Source: an uncultured Christensenella sp. (lineage in GTDB: Bacteria; Bacillota; Clostridia; Christensenellales; UBA1242). Taken from it: DNA of 64,000 bases. The notes beneath the pieces were generated by a model. That model was not told where the DNA came from and made no database searches. It worked only from the letters and a program-made list of their open reading frames with translations. Positions 53,996 to 63,854 of this stretch are shown one piece after another (positions within the stretch are counted from its first letter, which is position 1; every line of letters begins with the position of its first letter). Position numbers and translations under genes: made by a program. The stretch spans positions 1 through 64,000 of the forward strand of contig CASDOR010000015.1 in the NCBI GenBank assembly GCA_949282135.1, given 5' to 3'.

Positions 53996-54086
53996 GGGCA
54001 GGGAAGCAAAATTTTTATTTCCATAAAAATTTTGAAAAAACTCCGTTTTTTTTAAAAGCTCTAAAGAGAGCTTTTCTTCCCTGCCC
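53996..54086 (+). repeat. Cloverleaf-like three-hairpin element (copy E10)
   Basis: Perfect 11-bp outer stem GGGCAGGGAAG (53996-54006/54076-54086). Hairpins: 54007-54018/54023-54034 (CAAAATTTTTAT, loop TTCC), 54035-54041/54045-54051 (AAAAAAC, loop TCC), 54054-54062/54067-54075 (AAAAGCTCT, loop AAAG). It lies 55 bp upstream of the protease start. Nearest relative is the inverted copy at 3002. Confidence 0.9.
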
Positions 54087-54269
54087 ACCCATAATTATAT
54101 GGTTATGAAAATTTGTTTGACCCACCTTAAAACCTGCCCACCCATAATTATTATGTTTAAAATTAAATAAATTTTTCTTCAAAAATAAAATTACATGAGC
54201 TACAACAAATTTTTAATGTAAACCTATATAAAAACCTAAAAAAACCCATACTTTTCTTTAACCTTAGCC

Positions 54270-54655
54270 TCTACCTAAAACCTCGCCACCTTTAATGCCT
54301 CAAGCTCAAGCCTACAAAACCAAATCTGTTAAATGTCAGCCTCAACAAAAAAAACTCGCCCCCTCTTCAAAGCTCGCCCCTCTTAAAAATTTGCCCATCT
54401 TTAAAAACTTGACTCCCTTTAAAAACTTGCCACCTTAGACCTGACCCTCTTAAAAGCTTGACCCCCTTAGAAGCTTGACCCTCTTAAAAATTTGCCCATC
54501 TTAAAAGCTTGCCCATCTTTAAAAACTTGACTCCCTTTAAAAACTTGCCACCTTAGACCTGACCCCCTTAGAAGCTTGACCCCCTTTAAAAACTTGCCAC
54601 CTTAGACCTGACCCCTTAGAAGCTTGACCCCCTTAGAAGCTTGACCCCGGTTAGT
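54270..54655. repeat. 17-bp and longer tandem repeats downstream of recA
   Basis: Multiple copies of CCCTTAGAAGCTTGACC and variants (AAAAACTTGCC, AAATTTGCCC), with a higher-order unit of ~105 bp (CACCTTAGACCTGACCC near 54432 and 54550). They run into the last codons of recA. The unit resembles that downstream of ffh. Confidence 0.82.
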
Positions 54656-55775
54656 CTTTTGGAGTAGTATCTTTTGCAGTTTCAGTATCGTCATTCTTTC
54701 TAGTACCAAAAATAGGATATTTGCTATCTGCGTCAATGTATTCCTTAATCCCATTTTCAATAATCTCTTTAATGTCAGGATGTCTATCGAGATAATTTTT
54801 TGCATTTTCTTTACCTTGCCCAATTTTGTCACCATTATAGGCAAACCATGCCCCACTCTTTTCAATCAAGCCACATTCAACACCAAGGTCGAGTATGCAT
54901 CCTGTATTTGACACACCTTTACCATAAATAATGTCAAAATCAGCACTCTTATATGGAGAAGCAAGTTTATTTTTGACAATCTTAATCCTTGTCCTATTAC
55001 CAATAATCTCGCTTCCGTCTTTTATGGAATCAATTCTTCTAACGTCAAGCCTAATGCTCGCGTAAAACTTAAGTGCCTTACCACCAGCAGTAGTTTCAGG
55101 CGACCCAAACATAACCCCAACCTTATCTCTAAGTTGGTTAATGAAAATAACACACGTATTACTCTTGTTAATGACTCCTGCAAGCTTTCTCATTGCCTGC
55201 GACATAAGACGTGCCTGAAGCCCAATAAAATTATCCCCCATTTCGCCATCAAGCTCTGCCTTAGGTGCAAGTGCCGCCACCGAGTCAATAACAATAATGT
55301 CAAACGCGTTACTCTGAATAAGTTCATCACAAATATCAAGTGCCTGCTCGCCGCTATCTGGCTGAGAAACATAAAGTTCATCAAGGTCAACCCCAAGATT
55401 TTCAGCATAAATAGGGTCAAGTGCGTGCTCCGCATCAATAAATGCCGCCGTACCACCCATTTTTTGTGCCTCTGCTATAACGTGAAGTGCAACCGTCGTC
55501 TTACCGCTTGATTCTGGCCCATAAATTTCAGTAATCCTACCACGAGGAATCCCACCAATACCAGTAGCTATGTCAAGCACTAAGCACCCACTTGGAATAA
55601 CATCCACCTTTTCGTGCTTTTGCTCCCCCATTTTCATGATAGCACCCTTACCAAACTCTTTTTCAATTTGAAGAATCGCCATTTGGGCACGTTTCATCTT
55701 TTCTTCTTTTGTCGTAGGCTTTGGCAGAACAGACCTCTCTTTGCCTTTCTTCTTGCTTTCTGTTTCATCACTCAT
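54651..55775 (-). CDS. recA: Recombinase RecA
   Basis: 374 residues. Walker [10 protein letters not shown] (86-94), Walker B-region [11 protein letters not shown]1/L2 loops ([19 protein letters not shown]) and the C-terminal domain ([20 protein letters not shown]). It loads on single-stranded DNA for homologous recombination and SOS induction. About 20 extra Lys/Glu-rich residues precede the usual start. A SigA promoter lies upstream; no clear LexA box was seen. Confidence 0.98.
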   Translation of the reverse strand: MSDETESKKKGKERSVLPKPTTKEEKMKRAQMAILQIEKEFGKGAIMKMGEQKHEKVDVIPSGCLVLDIATGIGGIPRGRITEIYGPESSGKTTVALHVIAEAQKMGGTAAFIDAEHALDPIYAENLGVDLDELYVSQPDSGEQALDICDELIQSNAFDIIVIDSVAALAPKAELDGEMGDNFIGLQARLMSQAMRKLAGVINKSNTCVIFINQLRDKVGVMFGSPETTAGGKALKFYASIRLDVRRIDSIKDGSEIIGNRTRIKIVKNKLASPYKSADFDIIYGKGVSNTGCILDLGVECGLIEKSGAWFAYNGDKIGQGKENAKNYLDRHPDIKEIIENGIKEYIDADSKYPIFGTRKNDDTETAKDTTPKD

Positions 55776-55821
55776 ATTCTTTCTTCCTCACTCTTTTTTG
55801 TTAGTCACTTTTCCGTAACCC

Positions 55822-55851
55822 ATTATACAATACTTTCAAATATTTTGTAAA
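55822..55851 (-). promoter_or_regulatory. recA promoter
   Basis: On the minus strand TTTACA (55846-55851), 18 bp, TATAAT (55822-55827), about 45 bp before the recA ATG. Confidence 0.75.
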
Positions 55852-55869
55852 CATTTTAAAGGTCACTTT

Positions 55870-56260
55870 TGTAACTTGTACCTAAAAATCTAGCCGCTCA
55901 CTTTTATAATTCACCTTTTTAAATGTAAATACTTACTTTTAAGACTCGCCCCTTAAAATGCAAATACTCACTTTTACTGCTCACCTCTTAGAAGTAAATA
56001 TTCACTTTTACTGCTCGCCTCTTAAAATGTAAACACTCACTTTTACTGCTCGCCCCTTAAAATGTAAATACTCACTTTTATAATTCACCTCTTAAAACGT
56101 AAATACTCACTTTTACTGCTTATATCTAAAAGACTAAAAGGTGGATTACAAATAATATTTTTTGTACCTAAAAAACTATCTTTTTCCTTTTATAACTTGC
56201 ACCTAAAAACTGTCTGTTCACTTTTCTAGCCTGCACCTAAAAACTAAAAAGTCACTAAGT
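55870..56260. repeat. ~35-bp tandem repeat between recA and parC
   Basis: Seven or so copies of ACTCACTTTTACTGCTCGCC plus CCTTAAAATGTAAAT (about 35 bp) from 55900 to 56120, then looser TTGCACCTAAAAACT units up to 56250. Confidence 0.82.
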
Positions 56261-56305
56261 TATAAAAGCTACAAAACCTACAAACTTTTTAAGCTCGCCT
56301 TTTCT

Positions 56306-59300
56306 TTAGGTTATACAACTATACACATTTTTGACAAGCATTAACTTTTTCGACCTATCAAAAGGTTTGCCCTTGTCAAGCCTTGGACAAATATGCACAA
56401 GGTCAGATGACTTATGATAGAAATTATTACTCGAGTCAAACACGCAAATAGTCCTAGAATCCGTCACAACCGAACTAAACGCAATTTGGTCGCTTGAAAG
56501 TTTCAAACCTTTCCTATATCTTGCACTTTCTTCAATATTTGCAACAACTACTCGTTTTGACAAACCATTGCTACAAATAACTAAAATCTCACCTTCGCTA
56601 TTTATAGTCGACGAAACCGACGTGCAGTAGTCATTAGTCGAAAGCATTATTCCCTTCACCCCACCAGCGACACGGCCTTGGAGTGGAATGTTATCACTTT
56701 TTGCGTTCAAAACAAAACCATCACGAGTTACAAAAACTAAGTTATAACTCTCTTTTTCTTTTTCAACACAGATAAGTTCGTCACCCTCTTTAAGCTTTAT
56801 GCCCTGATAGGACGACTTAAGAAGCGTGTACTCGCTCTTTTCCGTCTTTTTTATCATACCAAAACGAGTGTAGAACATGAGATTGCCTTTTTCCTTCATT
56901 TCCTCTTCGCTAAATACAGCTATAATGTGCTCGCCCTTCTTTAGCCCCTTAAATATAGACCAGTCCGCCACCCCACGGTCAGCATACTTTGTCTCATTTA
57001 GCATCGTCATCTTTGCCTTGTGGACATTTCCCATATTTGTAAACGCAAGAAGTGTCACAAGATTTGTCGCCGGGAACCTAATAGTCACAAGCTGACTTAA
57101 AGGACTATCATCCTCAATCTCCCTTTTTGATAAGTTGTAATTTTTAGCACTTACCACCTTTAAATTTTCCTCAGCGGTCTTAAGTAAATAAAGCTCTTTT
57201 GCAACGACCTCTTTTTCCTGCTCTTCCTCAATCTTTAAGGTCTCGTGCCCCTCTTTTAAGTAGCCGGTATTTCTCTTTGTTGCATACTTTTTCTTAATCT
57301 CAAGCATTTCAACACACACCACTTCAAACTGCTTTTTGGTCGAATTTACAATCTCAGTGTACTTTTTAATTAACCTTTCAAGCTCTTTGAGTTCCTCTTC
57401 TAATTTGTAAACCTCAAGACTTGTAAGCCTTGCAAGCCTCATATCAAGAATAGCCTGCGCTTGCCTGTCACTAAGCTTAAACTTTTCCTTAAGACGAGTT
57501 TTTGCAACACTAGTATTTTCACTAGTCTTAATAATTTTAACCACCGCATCAATGTTTCTAATGGCAATAATAAGCCCCTCTAGAATATGTGCCCTCTCAA
57601 GTGCTTGCTCAAGGTCGTATTTGGTTCTACGAAGTACAACTTCCCTTTGATACTCAGCATAATATGAAATAATGTCAAGAAGCCCCATTTGCTTTGGCTT
57701 ACCATTTGCAATAGCTACCATATTGACCCCAAAAGTCCCTTGAAGGTCGGTATTTTTAAGAAGTGAATTATAAATCTTTTTTACACTCGCATCTTTTTTG
57801 AGTTTTATAACCGCACGAATACCTTCCCTGTCAGACTCGTCTCTTACGTCTTGAATACCTGTTAGATTATACCTTTCTTCTTCCTTTAGTGTAGCAATTT
57901 TTTGAAGAAGTACAGCTTTGTTTACTTGATATGGAAGTTCAGTAATAACAATACTCTTTTTTCCGTCATTTCCGTCCTCAATATGCATTTTTGCCCTCAT
58001 GTAAATCTTGCCTCGCCCAGTCGAATATGCCTCGTACAATTCTGACGAACTCAAAATATACCCACCAGTTGGAAAATCCGGGCCCTTAATGATTTTTAGC
58101 ATTTCTTTTAAGGTTATTTTTGGATTTTTAATGTAGGCTACAACTCCGTCTATAGTCTCCCCTAGATTATGAGGCGGAATATTTGTCGCAAGCCCAACCG
58201 CAATACCAGTCGAACCATTAACAAGTAGATTTGGAAAACGACCTGGAAGCATTTCCGGTTCTTTCAAAGAGTCGTCAAAGTTTAACCCCCACCTGACAGT
58301 ATTTTTGTCAAGGTCGCGTAATAGTTCAAGCGCAAGAGGAGAAAGCCTTGCCTCCGTGTACCTCATTGCCGCCGCATCGTCACCGTCAATACTACCAAAG
58401 TTACCATGCCCATCAACTAAAACCTCATTGCAGTTAAAAGGTTGGGCAAGTCTTACCATAGCATCATAAACACTACTGTCACCATGTGGGTGATATTTAC
58501 CTAAGCAGTCACCGACAATCCTCGCCGATTTTTTGTAAGGCTTGTCTGGAGTGTTGCCAAGCTCAAACATGTCATAAAGTATTCTTCTTTGAACAGGCTT
58601 CAAACCATCCTCTACTCTAGGAAGTGCCCTATCAAGAATAACGTGCTCCGAATAAGGTATCATTGACTCATGTAAAACCGTGTCAATAGTCTTGTAAAGC
58701 ATGCCATCAACTATCTCTTCAGTGTCACTAAAATATGTCTTTTCAACGTCAGTTTTTTTAATGGTCTTAATCCCACCAAAAACGTCTTTTCCTCGGCTTA
58801 CTTCTACTTCACCTACCCCTCTATTTAGGTTTTTTATTTCCTCTCTAGCACGTGCATCTATGTCAAAAATGTCCTCTATGTCAAACTCCGTGTCTTCATC
58901 CTCTATATTTCTTTTAGAAGTGTTTTTAGTACTATTTTCACCCTTTTTTGTGCCAGTACTACGCAAAGAACTAACACTTGTTTTGCTTTTTTCTAAACTC
59001 TCTTTTGCTTTTTTTTGCTTTAATTTGATTTCATTTTTAGAAGCTTTTACGTCTAACTTGTCTACCTTTTTACTCCCTATATTGTCCTCTTTTTTTGCCT
59101 TCTTGGTTACCCCTTTTGTCTCCTCTTTTTTTACCTTTAAAGCTTTTTCTCGCGTGCTCTCTTTTGTGGTTTTAATAGCCCCACTCATATTAAAGGTGCT
59201 TGATTTTTCTTTTTTTACCTTCTCCTGATAAGTCGCCTTTTTTGGTGCAGGTTTTGAGGAGTCTACTTTCGAAGAAACTTTTTTTAAACCGCTTTCCTTT

Positions 59301-59611
59301 CCAGCACTTGACACACGACTAAGAAGAGCTTGCTCCCTTAAATCTCTATCATCTTTACTTAAACCTTTACTCATTTTACTTAGTAGTTCTTTCTTATCGT
59401 CTTTTTTCTTCATATTGTCCTCATCTTCTAAAATATTATCAAATCCAATTTGTCCATCAACTAGTCCACCGTCTCTCTCTTCGTCTTCTTTTTCGTCATC
59501 GTTTTCATCATAGTTTCTATAAAAAAGCTCACTAATGTCTATCTGCCCATCTATTACAAAGTCATCTCTTTTTTCTTCGCCTAAACCTTGCGTTTTATTT
59601 TCGTCATCCAC
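56306..59611 (-). CDS. parC: DNA topoisomerase IV subunit A (ParC) with long charged N-terminal extension
   Basis: 1101 residues. The type IIA core begins at about residue 310 ([20 protein letters not shown]) with catalytic Tyr in [15 protein letters not shown] and [20 protein letters not shown]; the C-terminal beta-pinwheel follows ([13 protein letters not shown]). It cuts and passes DNA with ParE. ParC rather than GyrA because parE is next to it and the GyrA box (QRRGGKG) is absent. The first ~300 residues are Lys/Glu/Asp/Ser-rich low complexity, absent in relatives. Starts with GTG (59611), AAGGGAA site. Confidence 0.9.
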   Translation of the reverse strand: MDDENKTQGLGEEKRDDFVIDGQIDISELFYRNYDENDDEKEDEERDGGLVDGQIGFDNILEDEDNMKKKDDKKELLSKMSKGLSKDDRDLREQALLSRVSSAGKESGLKKVSSKVDSSKPAPKKATYQEKVKKEKSSTFNMSGAIKTTKESTREKALKVKKEETKGVTKKAKKEDNIGSKKVDKLDVKASKNEIKLKQKKAKESLEKSKTSVSSLRSTGTKKGENSTKNTSKRNIEDEDTEFDIEDIFDIDARAREEIKNLNRGVGEVEVSRGKDVFGGIKTIKKTDVEKTYFSDTEEIVDGMLYKTIDTVLHESMIPYSEHVILDRALPRVEDGLKPVQRRILYDMFELGNTPDKPYKKSARIVGDCLGKYHPHGDSSVYDAMVRLAQPFNCNEVLVDGHGNFGSIDGDDAAAMRYTEARLSPLALELLRDLDKNTVRWGLNFDDSLKEPEMLPGRFPNLLVNGSTGIAVGLATNIPPHNLGETIDGVVAYIKNPKITLKEMLKIIKGPDFPTGGYILSSSELYEAYSTGRGKIYMRAKMHIEDGNDGKKSIVITELPYQVNKAVLLQKIATLKEEERYNLTGIQDVRDESDREGIRAVIKLKKDASVKKIYNSLLKNTDLQGTFGVNMVAIANGKPKQMGLLDIISYYAEYQREVVLRRTKYDLEQALERAHILEGLIIAIRNIDAVVKIIKTSENTSVAKTRLKEKFKLSDRQAQAILDMRLARLTSLEVYKLEEELKELERLIKKYTEIVNSTKKQFEVVCVEMLEIKKKYATKRNTGYLKEGHETLKIEEEQEKEVVAKELYLLKTAEENLKVVSAKNYNLSKREIEDDSPLSQLVTIRFPATNLVTLLAFTNMGNVHKAKMTMLNETKYADRGVADWSIFKGLKKGEHIIAVFSEEEMKEKGNLMFYTRFGMIKKTEKSEYTLLKSSYQGIKLKEGDELICVEKEKESYNLVFVTRDGFVLNAKSDNIPLQGRVAGGVKGIMLSTNDYCTSVSSTINSEGEILVICSNGLSKRVVVANIEESARYRKGLKLSSDQIAFSSVVTDSRTICVFDSSNNFYHKSSDLVHICPRLDKGKPFDRSKKLMLVKNVYSCIT

Positions 59612-59689
59612 GGCTTTCCCTTCTTATTTTCAAAAAGTCCAATTTTCTTCATTTTTTTGCTTTTCCTTTATAAAACTATGATTTATTGT

Positions 59690-59945
59690 ATTTGTAGACT
59701 AGCTGTATTTTTATATCTTTTCTAATTAGCTACATTTTCATATGCTTGTAGACATACTTTTATTTTAATATGTTTGTTTGCAGCCTAGCTGTATTTTAAT
59801 TTTATAGTCTTGCTTTAATTTTACTATGTTTATAACCTAGCTGTATTTTGCTTTATAAATTAGCACCATATTTTGCTTTTTATAGTCTTGCTTTTGTATT
59901 TGCTTTTTATTTGTAGTTAGGTTATGTTAACTAAAATTTTGTAAA
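59690..59945. repeat. Degenerate repeats between parC and parE
   Basis: Several copies of TAGCTGTATTTT and ATAGTCTTGCTTT units (about 20-60 bp spacing) fill most of the 344-bp gap. No gene. Confidence 0.65.
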
Positions 59946-59955
59946 ATGTTCTAGA

Positions 59956-61905
59956 TTACCTTGCTTTTTCTTCAAACTTAATAAAGCTATCTTCCTTATC
60001 AAAGTCAACATATTCAGCAAGATATTTTTTTCTTGCGTCAATGTCGTTACCCATTAGAGTTGTGATAAGTTTTTCAGCATTTGCAATATCGTCAATACCA
60101 ACTCTAACTAAAGTCCTACGTTCTGGGTCCATAGTAGTTTCCCATAATTGGTCAGCATTCATTTCCCCAAGACCTTTATATCTTTGAAGAGAATAACCTT
60201 TACCAAATTTTTTTATCACCCCCGGCAGTTCCTTATCAGAATACACGTATTCAATCTGCCCTTTTTTCTCCACCTTATAAAGTGGTGGAAGTCCAATATA
60301 AACATGCCCTTGAGTGACAAGCTCCTTCATATACCTAAAGAAGAACGTCAAAAGAATTGACCTAATGTGTGCACCGTCTTGGTCAGCATCAGATAAAATT
60401 ATCACCTTATGAAATTTAAGTGAATTTAAATCAAAATCATCCCCAATACCAGTACCAAGACTTGCAATTATTGTCCTAATTTCCTCATTTGCAAGAACTT
60501 GGTCAAGACGTTTTTTCTCAGCATTAAGAGGCTTACCACGAAGAGGAAGAATTGCCTGAAAGCTCCTATCTCTTGCCTGTTTTGCAGTACCTCCAGCACT
60601 GTTTCCTTCGACTATAAATAATTCGTTAAGCTCTGGCTTCCTTCCAGAACACACCGCAAGTTTGCCAATAAGGCTAGAATTTTCAATGCTATTTTTTTGA
60701 CGAGTAAGTTCCTTTGCCTTTTTGGTCGCAAGTCTTACCCTTTGCGCTTCTTTTGCCTTTTGCATAATTTGGTTTGCAATGCTACCATTTTCCTTTCTAT
60801 CAAAGAACCTTGTTAGCTCGCTCACCACCATATTCTCAACTATACCCTTAACCTCAGGATTACCAAGTTTTGTCTTTGTCTGCCCCTCAAACTCAATGTC
60901 CCTCATTTTAATTGACAAAACTGCACTTAACCCCTCTTTGTAGTCGTCAGGGAGCAAATTTTCTTCTTTGTCTTTTAGTAAATTTAGTTTTCTAGCAATA
61001 GTATTCATTGCCTTAGTAAGCCCTGACCTAAGCCCCGCCTCGTGTGTACCGCCCTCAGTTGTCGGAATATTGTTTACATAAGAAAAAACACTTTCATTAT
61101 AACTATTTGTGTAAACGAGTGCCAAACTCATTTTAAGCCTATCGCACTCACTTTCAATATATAGCGGTGGACGGAAAAGAGGTGTCTTTGCATCATTTAA
61201 GTAGTCAATAAAATCAACAAGTCCGCCTTTGTACTTGTATATATTTTCTTCCCCTGTCACTTCGTCATTAAAAATAATCTCTAGCCCTTTATTTAAAAAA
61301 GCGAGTTCCTTAAGCCTCTTTTTAATAACACCACTCTCAAGCTTATTTTCATTAAAAATACGAGCGTCCGGCATAAAGGTAATCACACTACCTGTTCTTG
61401 AAGTGCTCCCAACAACTTTTAGGTCCTTGTACTTTACTCCACCATGTACTTTGCCCTTTTTGTCAGCGGTGCTTCTAAAACCAATTTCGTAAATCTTTCC
61501 GTCTCTATAAATGCGAGCATCAAGATACTCACTAAGCGCATTAGTAACACTCGCCCCAACTCCGTGCAAACCGCCAGAATAGGAATAGTTATGACTATCA
61601 AACTTTCCGCCAGCATGAAGCTTTGTAAAAACGAGCTCCGCCCCAGACACCTTATAGGTTGGATGAATGTCAACAGGAATACCTCTTCCGTCATCTTCAA
61701 CAGTCGCCGAACCATCTTTATGAAGAGTAACTATAATTTTACTACCATACCCATTTGAAATCTCGTCAATCGAGTTGTCTACAATCTCCCATAAAATATG
61801 GTGTACACCTTTACTACCAGTACTACCAATATACATGCCGGGTCTAAGCCTTACCGCATCAAGACCTTCTAGAACAACCAAATCCTTTGCGTTATATTCT
61901 TTCAA
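59956..61905 (-). CDS. parE: DNA topoisomerase IV subunit B (ParE)
   Basis: 649 residues. GHKL ATPase: EIVDNSIDEISNGYG, DDGRGIPVDIHP, GGLHGVGASVTNALS; transducer region with lysine loop (QTKTKLGNPEVKG); TOPRIM: ELFIVEGNSAGGTAKQARDR and ILSDADQDGAHIRS. C-terminus SLQRYKGLGEMNADQLWETT. Forms topoisomerase IV with ParC. Start is TTG at 61905 with AGGAGG 10 bp away. A 344-bp repeat-filled gap separates it from parC. GyrB is the alternative, but the partner and gene order favour ParE. Confidence 0.92.
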   Translation of the reverse strand: MKEYNAKDLVVLEGLDAVRLRPGMYIGSTGSKGVHHILWEIVDNSIDEISNGYGSKIIVTLHKDGSATVEDDGRGIPVDIHPTYKVSGAELVFTKLHAGGKFDSHNYSYSGGLHGVGASVTNALSEYLDARIYRDGKIYEIGFRSTADKKGKVHGGVKYKDLKVVGSTSRTGSVITFMPDARIFNENKLESGVIKKRLKELAFLNKGLEIIFNDEVTGEENIYKYKGGLVDFIDYLNDAKTPLFRPPLYIESECDRLKMSLALVYTNSYNESVFSYVNNIPTTEGGTHEAGLRSGLTKAMNTIARKLNLLKDKEENLLPDDYKEGLSAVLSIKMRDIEFEGQTKTKLGNPEVKGIVENMVVSELTRFFDRKENGSIANQIMQKAKEAQRVRLATKKAKELTRQKNSIENSSLIGKLAVCSGRKPELNELFIVEGNSAGGTAKQARDRSFQAILPLRGKPLNAEKKRLDQVLANEEIRTIIASLGTGIGDDFDLNSLKFHKVIILSDADQDGAHIRSILLTFFFRYMKELVTQGHVYIGLPPLYKVEKKGQIEYVYSDKELPGVIKKFGKGYSLQRYKGLGEMNADQLWETTMDPERRTLVRVGIDDIANAEKLITTLMGNDIDARKKYLAEYVDFDKEDSFIKFEEKAR

Positions 61906-61946
61906 TCGTTTACTGCCTCCTAGAAATACTACTTTTATTGTAATCT

Positions 61947-61975
61947 AGTTTAGCATATTTTAAAAACTTTTTCAA
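61947..61975 (-). promoter_or_regulatory. parE promoter
   Basis: On the minus strand TTGAAA (61970-61975), 17 bp, TAAACT (61947-61952), about 40 bp before the TTG start. Confidence 0.6.
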
Positions 61976-62029
61976 ATCATATTGTCTAGTTTTTCACGTC
62001 TTTTTTAGTCTTTTTCCGTGCCAAATCTC

Positions 62030-62370
62030 CACTTCTACTTTATTGTAACCACGTATCTCCCCATGCCAAATCTCCACTTCTACCTTGTTGTAACCACGCA
62101 TCTCTCCCTGCCAAATCTCAACTTCTATGTTGTTGTAACTATATACACCTCAACACCAAATCTCTAACTCCATTTTGTTGTAACAGTGTAGCCTCCGCGT
62201 CAAATTTCTAATTCTATTTTGTTGTAACCGCGTATCTCTCCCTGCCAAGTCTCCACTTCCACCTTGTTGTAACCACGTATCTCCCCATGCCAAATCTCTA
62301 ATTCTAATTTGTTGTAATAGTATACCGTGCCAAATCTCTAACTCCACTTTGTTGTAACCGTGCACCACTT
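62030..62370. repeat. ~46-bp tandem repeat upstream of parE
   Basis: Seven copies of a unit made of CCAAATCTCCACTTCTACC and TTGTTGTAACCACGTATCTC, about 45-46 bp each. A 72-codon minus-strand frame runs through it only because of the repeat and is not counted as a gene. Confidence 0.88.
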
Positions 62371-62545
62371 AGCATAAAAGACCCTAAATTTCCTTTTTTT
62401 GACCTACAAACTAAAGCCCACCAACTCCTTTATTGAAACACCAAAGCCTACCAAAAAAACTTTTCTTTTTTTTGACCAAAGTTTGTCTTCAAAAAAATTT
62501 CCTTTTTTTGCCCCTCAAGCCAAAAAACCTATCAAAAAAAATAAA

Positions 62546-62600
62546 AAAAACCTATTAATGAAGTAAAACTTAGAAGTTTCATCTCAAAAATAGGTCTTTT
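62546..62600 (-). terminator. Probable terminator of the 114-aa gene
   Basis: Inverted repeat ACCTATT (62550-62556) with AATAGGT (62589-62595) and an inner AATGAA/TTTCAT, followed on the minus strand by a long T-run. Confidence 0.65.
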
Positions 62601-62790
62601 CCATTTTTCATCGTGCACCTGGCTAAAAAAGGTTTTGTCTTTTGTTTTAAAATTTCTTTTGTTTTTTGTATACTTTTATCTTTTGTTCGTTTTTCACTTG
62701 TATACTTTTGTGTTTTGTATAATTTATCTTTTGATTATACGTTTGTTTGTTTTTTTGCGTAAATTAAGGTTGTTTAATAATTTTTTTCAT

Positions 62791-63135
62791 TTATGCTATG
62801 TAATAACTTATATCTGTTTGAGTATTGCCTTTAAATTCGTTAAAGCACACAATAACTTTGTTTTTTAAAGGTGCATATTCATAAAAAGCAACTAAAACAT
62901 TAAAGTCATCTGGCATTTTGTATCTTACTCTTTCTATGAGTACCGCGTTGTTAGTAGCATCGTCCATATCAAATCTTTTTTTACCTTTTGAGTTAATACC
63001 AGAACTATCAACTTTTTCATAGTTTTTGTCCATCCACTCTTTAATCTCGCGAGGAAAATCCGAAGTTTCAGATATGGTCTTTACTTGCGATAAATGTAGA
63101 AACAAATTTTCTTTTGACCCTAGCATCCCCTTCAT
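62791..63135 (-). CDS. Uncharacterised 114-aa protein
   Basis: Starts MKGMLGSKENLFLHLSQVKT after a good AAAAGGAG site. No membrane segment. Two parts: a charged helical first half (FPREIKEWMDKNYEKVDSSG) and a beta-rich second half (AVLIERVRYKMPDDFNVLVA). I do not recognise it. The gene stands alone with a terminator behind it and a repeat-rich gap before it. Confidence 0.75.
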   Translation of the reverse strand: MKGMLGSKENLFLHLSQVKTISETSDFPREIKEWMDKNYEKVDSSGINSKGKKRFDMDDATNNAVLIERVRYKMPDDFNVLVAFYEYAPLKNKVIVCFNEFKGNTQTDISYYIA

Positions 63136-63474
63136 ACACTCCTTTTAATTTAGATTTTTTTGACTTTCACCTTCTTAAACCAAATGCCACTTAAGCCGTA
63201 TAACTTCCTGCCTATCTTATGTTACCAACTGTGGAAAAAATTGTAAATAGAATAAATTGTCTTAAAATATATTTAAATGACATAAATTGGTGCTTTTTGT
63301 CGATTTTTGCACTTGCTTCCCAGAATTTTAGGAATTAAAAAAGCACAAAAGAAACAAACCCCTATTTTTAAGCCTAAAAAAGCCAAATAAATGTCAAATT
63401 TTAACACATAAAATAATACAACAATTTCTAATACCAAACTTTAAAAGTAAAACAAATTAAAACCATAAAAATTT

Positions 63475-63755
63475 ACAGCCCAACAATTTAGACCACGTCA
63501 ATTTAGACCACAACAATTTACAGTCCATCAATTTACAGACATCAATTTACAGACATCAATTTACAGACATCAATTTACAGACATCAATTTAGAACACAAC
63601 AATATAGAGTACAACAATTTAGAGTACAGCAACTTAGAATACAATAATTTAGAGTACAGCAACTTAGAATACAATAATTTAGAGTACAACAAATTAGAGT
63701 ACAGCAATTTAGAGCACAGCAATTTAGAGCACAGCAATTTAGAACACACAAAAAC
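63475..63755. repeat. Short (14-17 bp) tandem repeats ACATCAATTTACAG / ACAATTTAGAGTAC
   Basis: Four exact 14-bp units ACATCAATTTACAG near 63538-63594, then about ten units of CAATTTAGAGTACAG and variants to 63750. No gene between 63136 and 63854. Confidence 0.88.
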
Positions 63756-63854
63756 AGCCTTAAAAAAACTTTCCTCTTTCTTCTAAATTTTAAGGAAGGC
63801 TTAATTTTTTAAAATCATATAATTTAGCACCGCCCTAACGCTTAAAATAAAAAA

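Noticed and set aside
52522..54024. Longer start for the protease (MEIKILLPCP at 54024)
   Set aside because: The extension runs into a cloverleaf-like element, and the ATG at 53940 has a ribosome binding site and a proper lipoprotein signal.
62150..62368. 72-codon frame with repeated LQQxRIRDL-like units
   Set aside because: The frame follows the ~46-bp tandem repeat, is on a non-coding-looking stretch, and has no ribosome binding site.
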